Source: Vulcanimicrobiota bacterium
Lineage (GTDB): Bacteria > Vulcanimicrobiota > Vulcanimicrobiia > Vulcanimicrobiales > Vulcanimicrobiaceae
DNA: 5,716 nucleotides
Direction: 5' to 3'
Assembly (NCBI GenBank): GCA_019233165.1
Contig: JAFAMS010000031.1
Coordinates: 1-5,716, forward strand
A program made the position numbers and the translations under genes. Positions 4,685 through 5,716 of this stretch are shown here, piece after piece (positions within the stretch are counted from its first letter, which is position 1; each line of letters opens with the position of its first letter). A model generated the notes under the pieces. The model was not told where the DNA came from. It did not search any database and was given only the letters and a program-made list of their open reading frames with translations.

Positions 4685-5716
4685 TTGAAAGAAACAGGAA
4701 AACGCAGGGTCGTCGCGACCGGGCTCGGCGCGATTACGCCGCTCGGGGCCACCCGGGAGGCTTTTTGGGAAGGGCTGGTTGCCGGACGGAGCGGCGTCGG
4801 CCCGATCACGGCCTTCGACGCCTCGCCCTTGCGCGCCCGAATCGCCGCCGAGATCAGAGACTTCGATCCCGATACCGCGCTCGGCCGGCGCGATGCCCGG
4901 CGGATGGACCGGTACGCCCAACTCGCGATGGTCGCCGCCGACGAGGCGCTCGCCGACGCGAGCATTCCGGACGATCCACAGCTGCGCAATCAGATCGGGG
5001 TCGTCGTCGGGACGGGCATCGGCGGAATCGTCACGATCCAAGAGACGACCTTCAAAGTCGCCGAAACGCAAGACATCTCGCGGATCTCGCCGTTCTTCGT
5101 TCCGATGCTGATGGCGAACGCCGCGCCGGCGCAGATCTCGATGAAGTACGGCTTTCGCGGTCCGCTCTACGCCGTTTCGAGTGCCTGCGCGAGCGCGAAC
5201 GACGCGATCATCGCCGCGTACGAAACGATCGTGCGTGGGGATGCCGAGATGATGGTCACCGGCGGGACGGAGGCGACGATCACCTCGATCGCGGTCGGCG
5301 GCTTCGACTCGATGAAAGCGCTTTCGTCCCGTAACGACGAGCCCGAACGAGCCAGCCGTCCCTTCGATCGCGACCGCGACGGCTTCGTCTTAGGCGAAGG
5401 TGCCGGGATCATCGTGCTCGAGGAACGCGAGCGCGCCTTGCGCCGCGGCGCGAAGATCTACGGCGAGATGCTCGGTTACGGACAGTCCGCCGACGCCTAC
5501 AATCTCGTCGCCGTCGATCCCGACGGCTTGGGGGTGACGCTCGCCCTCGAGCGCGCCCTTGCGAGCGCGGCGCTCGCCCCCGGCGACGTCGACTACATCA
5601 ACGCGCACGGGACCTCGACGCCGATCGGCGATCCGGCCGAGAGCAAGGCGATCGAAAAAGTTTGGGGAGAAGCCGCGAACCGGGTTGCGGTCTCGTCGAC
5701 GAAGAGCATGCACGGA
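4685..5716 (+). CDS. fabF: 3-oxoacyl-[acyl-carrier-protein] synthase II, N-terminal 344 residues (cut by window edge)
   Basis: FabF condenses malonyl-ACP with acyl-ACP in fatty-acid elongation, in the cytoplasm. My translation gives 344 residues before the edge: RRVVATGLGAITPLG (7-21), VVVGTGIGG, catalytic C168 in SSACASAND, GGFDSMKALS followed by SRPFDRDRDGFVLGEGAG, first catalytic histidine H308 in NAHGTSTPIGD, and K340 in STKSMHG. These residues lie five positions later than C163, H303 and K335 of E. coli FabF, so the missing second catalytic His should be the very next residue. The start is taken as TTG at 4685, the only standard start codon close to the conserved core; there is no clear Shine-Dalgarno sequence. 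The frame has no stop up to the edge. It follows the dehydrogenase stop by 11 nt, so the pair is probably one transcript. No acpP, fabD or fabG is visible, so a role in a specialised pathway rather than bulk fatty-acid synthesis cannot be excluded. Confidence 0.92.
   Translation, partial: MKETGKRRVVATGLGAITPLGATREAFWEGLVAGRSGVGPITAFDASPLRARIAAEIRDFDPDTALGRRDARRMDRYAQLAMVAADEALADASIPDDPQLRNQIGVVVGTGIGGIVTIQETTFKVAETQDISRISPFFVPMLMANAAPAQISMKYGFRGPLYAVSSACASANDAIIAAYETIVRGDAEMMVTGGTEATITSIAVGGFDSMKALSSRNDEPERASRPFDRDRDGFVLGEGAGIIVLEERERALRRGAKIYGEMLGYGQSADAYNLVAVDPDGLGVTLALERALASAALAPGDVDYINAHGTSTPIGDPAESKAIEKVWGEAANRVAVSSTKSMHG

Noticed and set aside
4765..5334. Open plus-strand frame of 189 codons inside the fabF-like gene
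   Set aside because: It is a shifted frame of the ketoacyl synthase, Arg-rich, without any motif, while the synthase frame carries all catalytic residues.

Overview
This is a compact, high-GC bacterial window in two divergent halves, with no RNA gene, insertion sequence or CRISPR array that I can see. The lineage cannot be fixed from the sequence. The base composition and the choice of G/C-ending codons suggest a high-GC phylum. Ribosomal protein L27, however, carries the N-terminal extension that Prp protease removes in Firmicutes and some allied phyla. A deep-branching uncultured high-GC group such as Eremiobacterota would fit, but that is a guess.

Left half (1-3690, minus strand). Read in the direction of transcription, this holds a GntR/LacI-type regulator (3690-2590), then after 72 nt a tightly packed run: rpmA (ribosomal protein L27), obgE (ribosome-assembly GTPase), nadD (NAD precursor adenylyltransferase) and the start of lysA (diaminopimelate decarboxylase), which is cut by the window edge. 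The four genes touch or overlap: rpmA TAA abuts obgE, obgE and nadD share GTGA, and nadD and lysA share ATGA. Such packing usually means one transcript with coupled translation. A promoter-like sequence with an extended -10 lies so close to the rpmA ATG that the transcript would be almost leaderless.

Middle (3691-3791). This 101-nt divergent intergenic region separates the regulator from a plus-strand gene. It contains a 22-nt dyad (3731-3752) that is a reasonable candidate operator for the regulator.

Right half (3792-5716, plus strand). A beta-hydroxyacid dehydrogenase of the 3-hydroxyisobutyrate dehydrogenase superfamily is followed 11 nt later by a beta-ketoacyl-ACP synthase II (fabF-like). 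The window ends one residue before the expected second catalytic His of that enzyme. The two genes look co-transcribed and may answer to the divergent regulator, but their shared substrate pathway is not visible.

The most unusual point is the obgE start. The conserved Obg N-terminus can only be encoded from an ACG codon that directly follows, in the same frame, the rpmA stop codon. No wholly new system is evident: most genes are housekeeping, and the noteworthy points are unusual translation starts, a candidate regulatory site and variant motifs.
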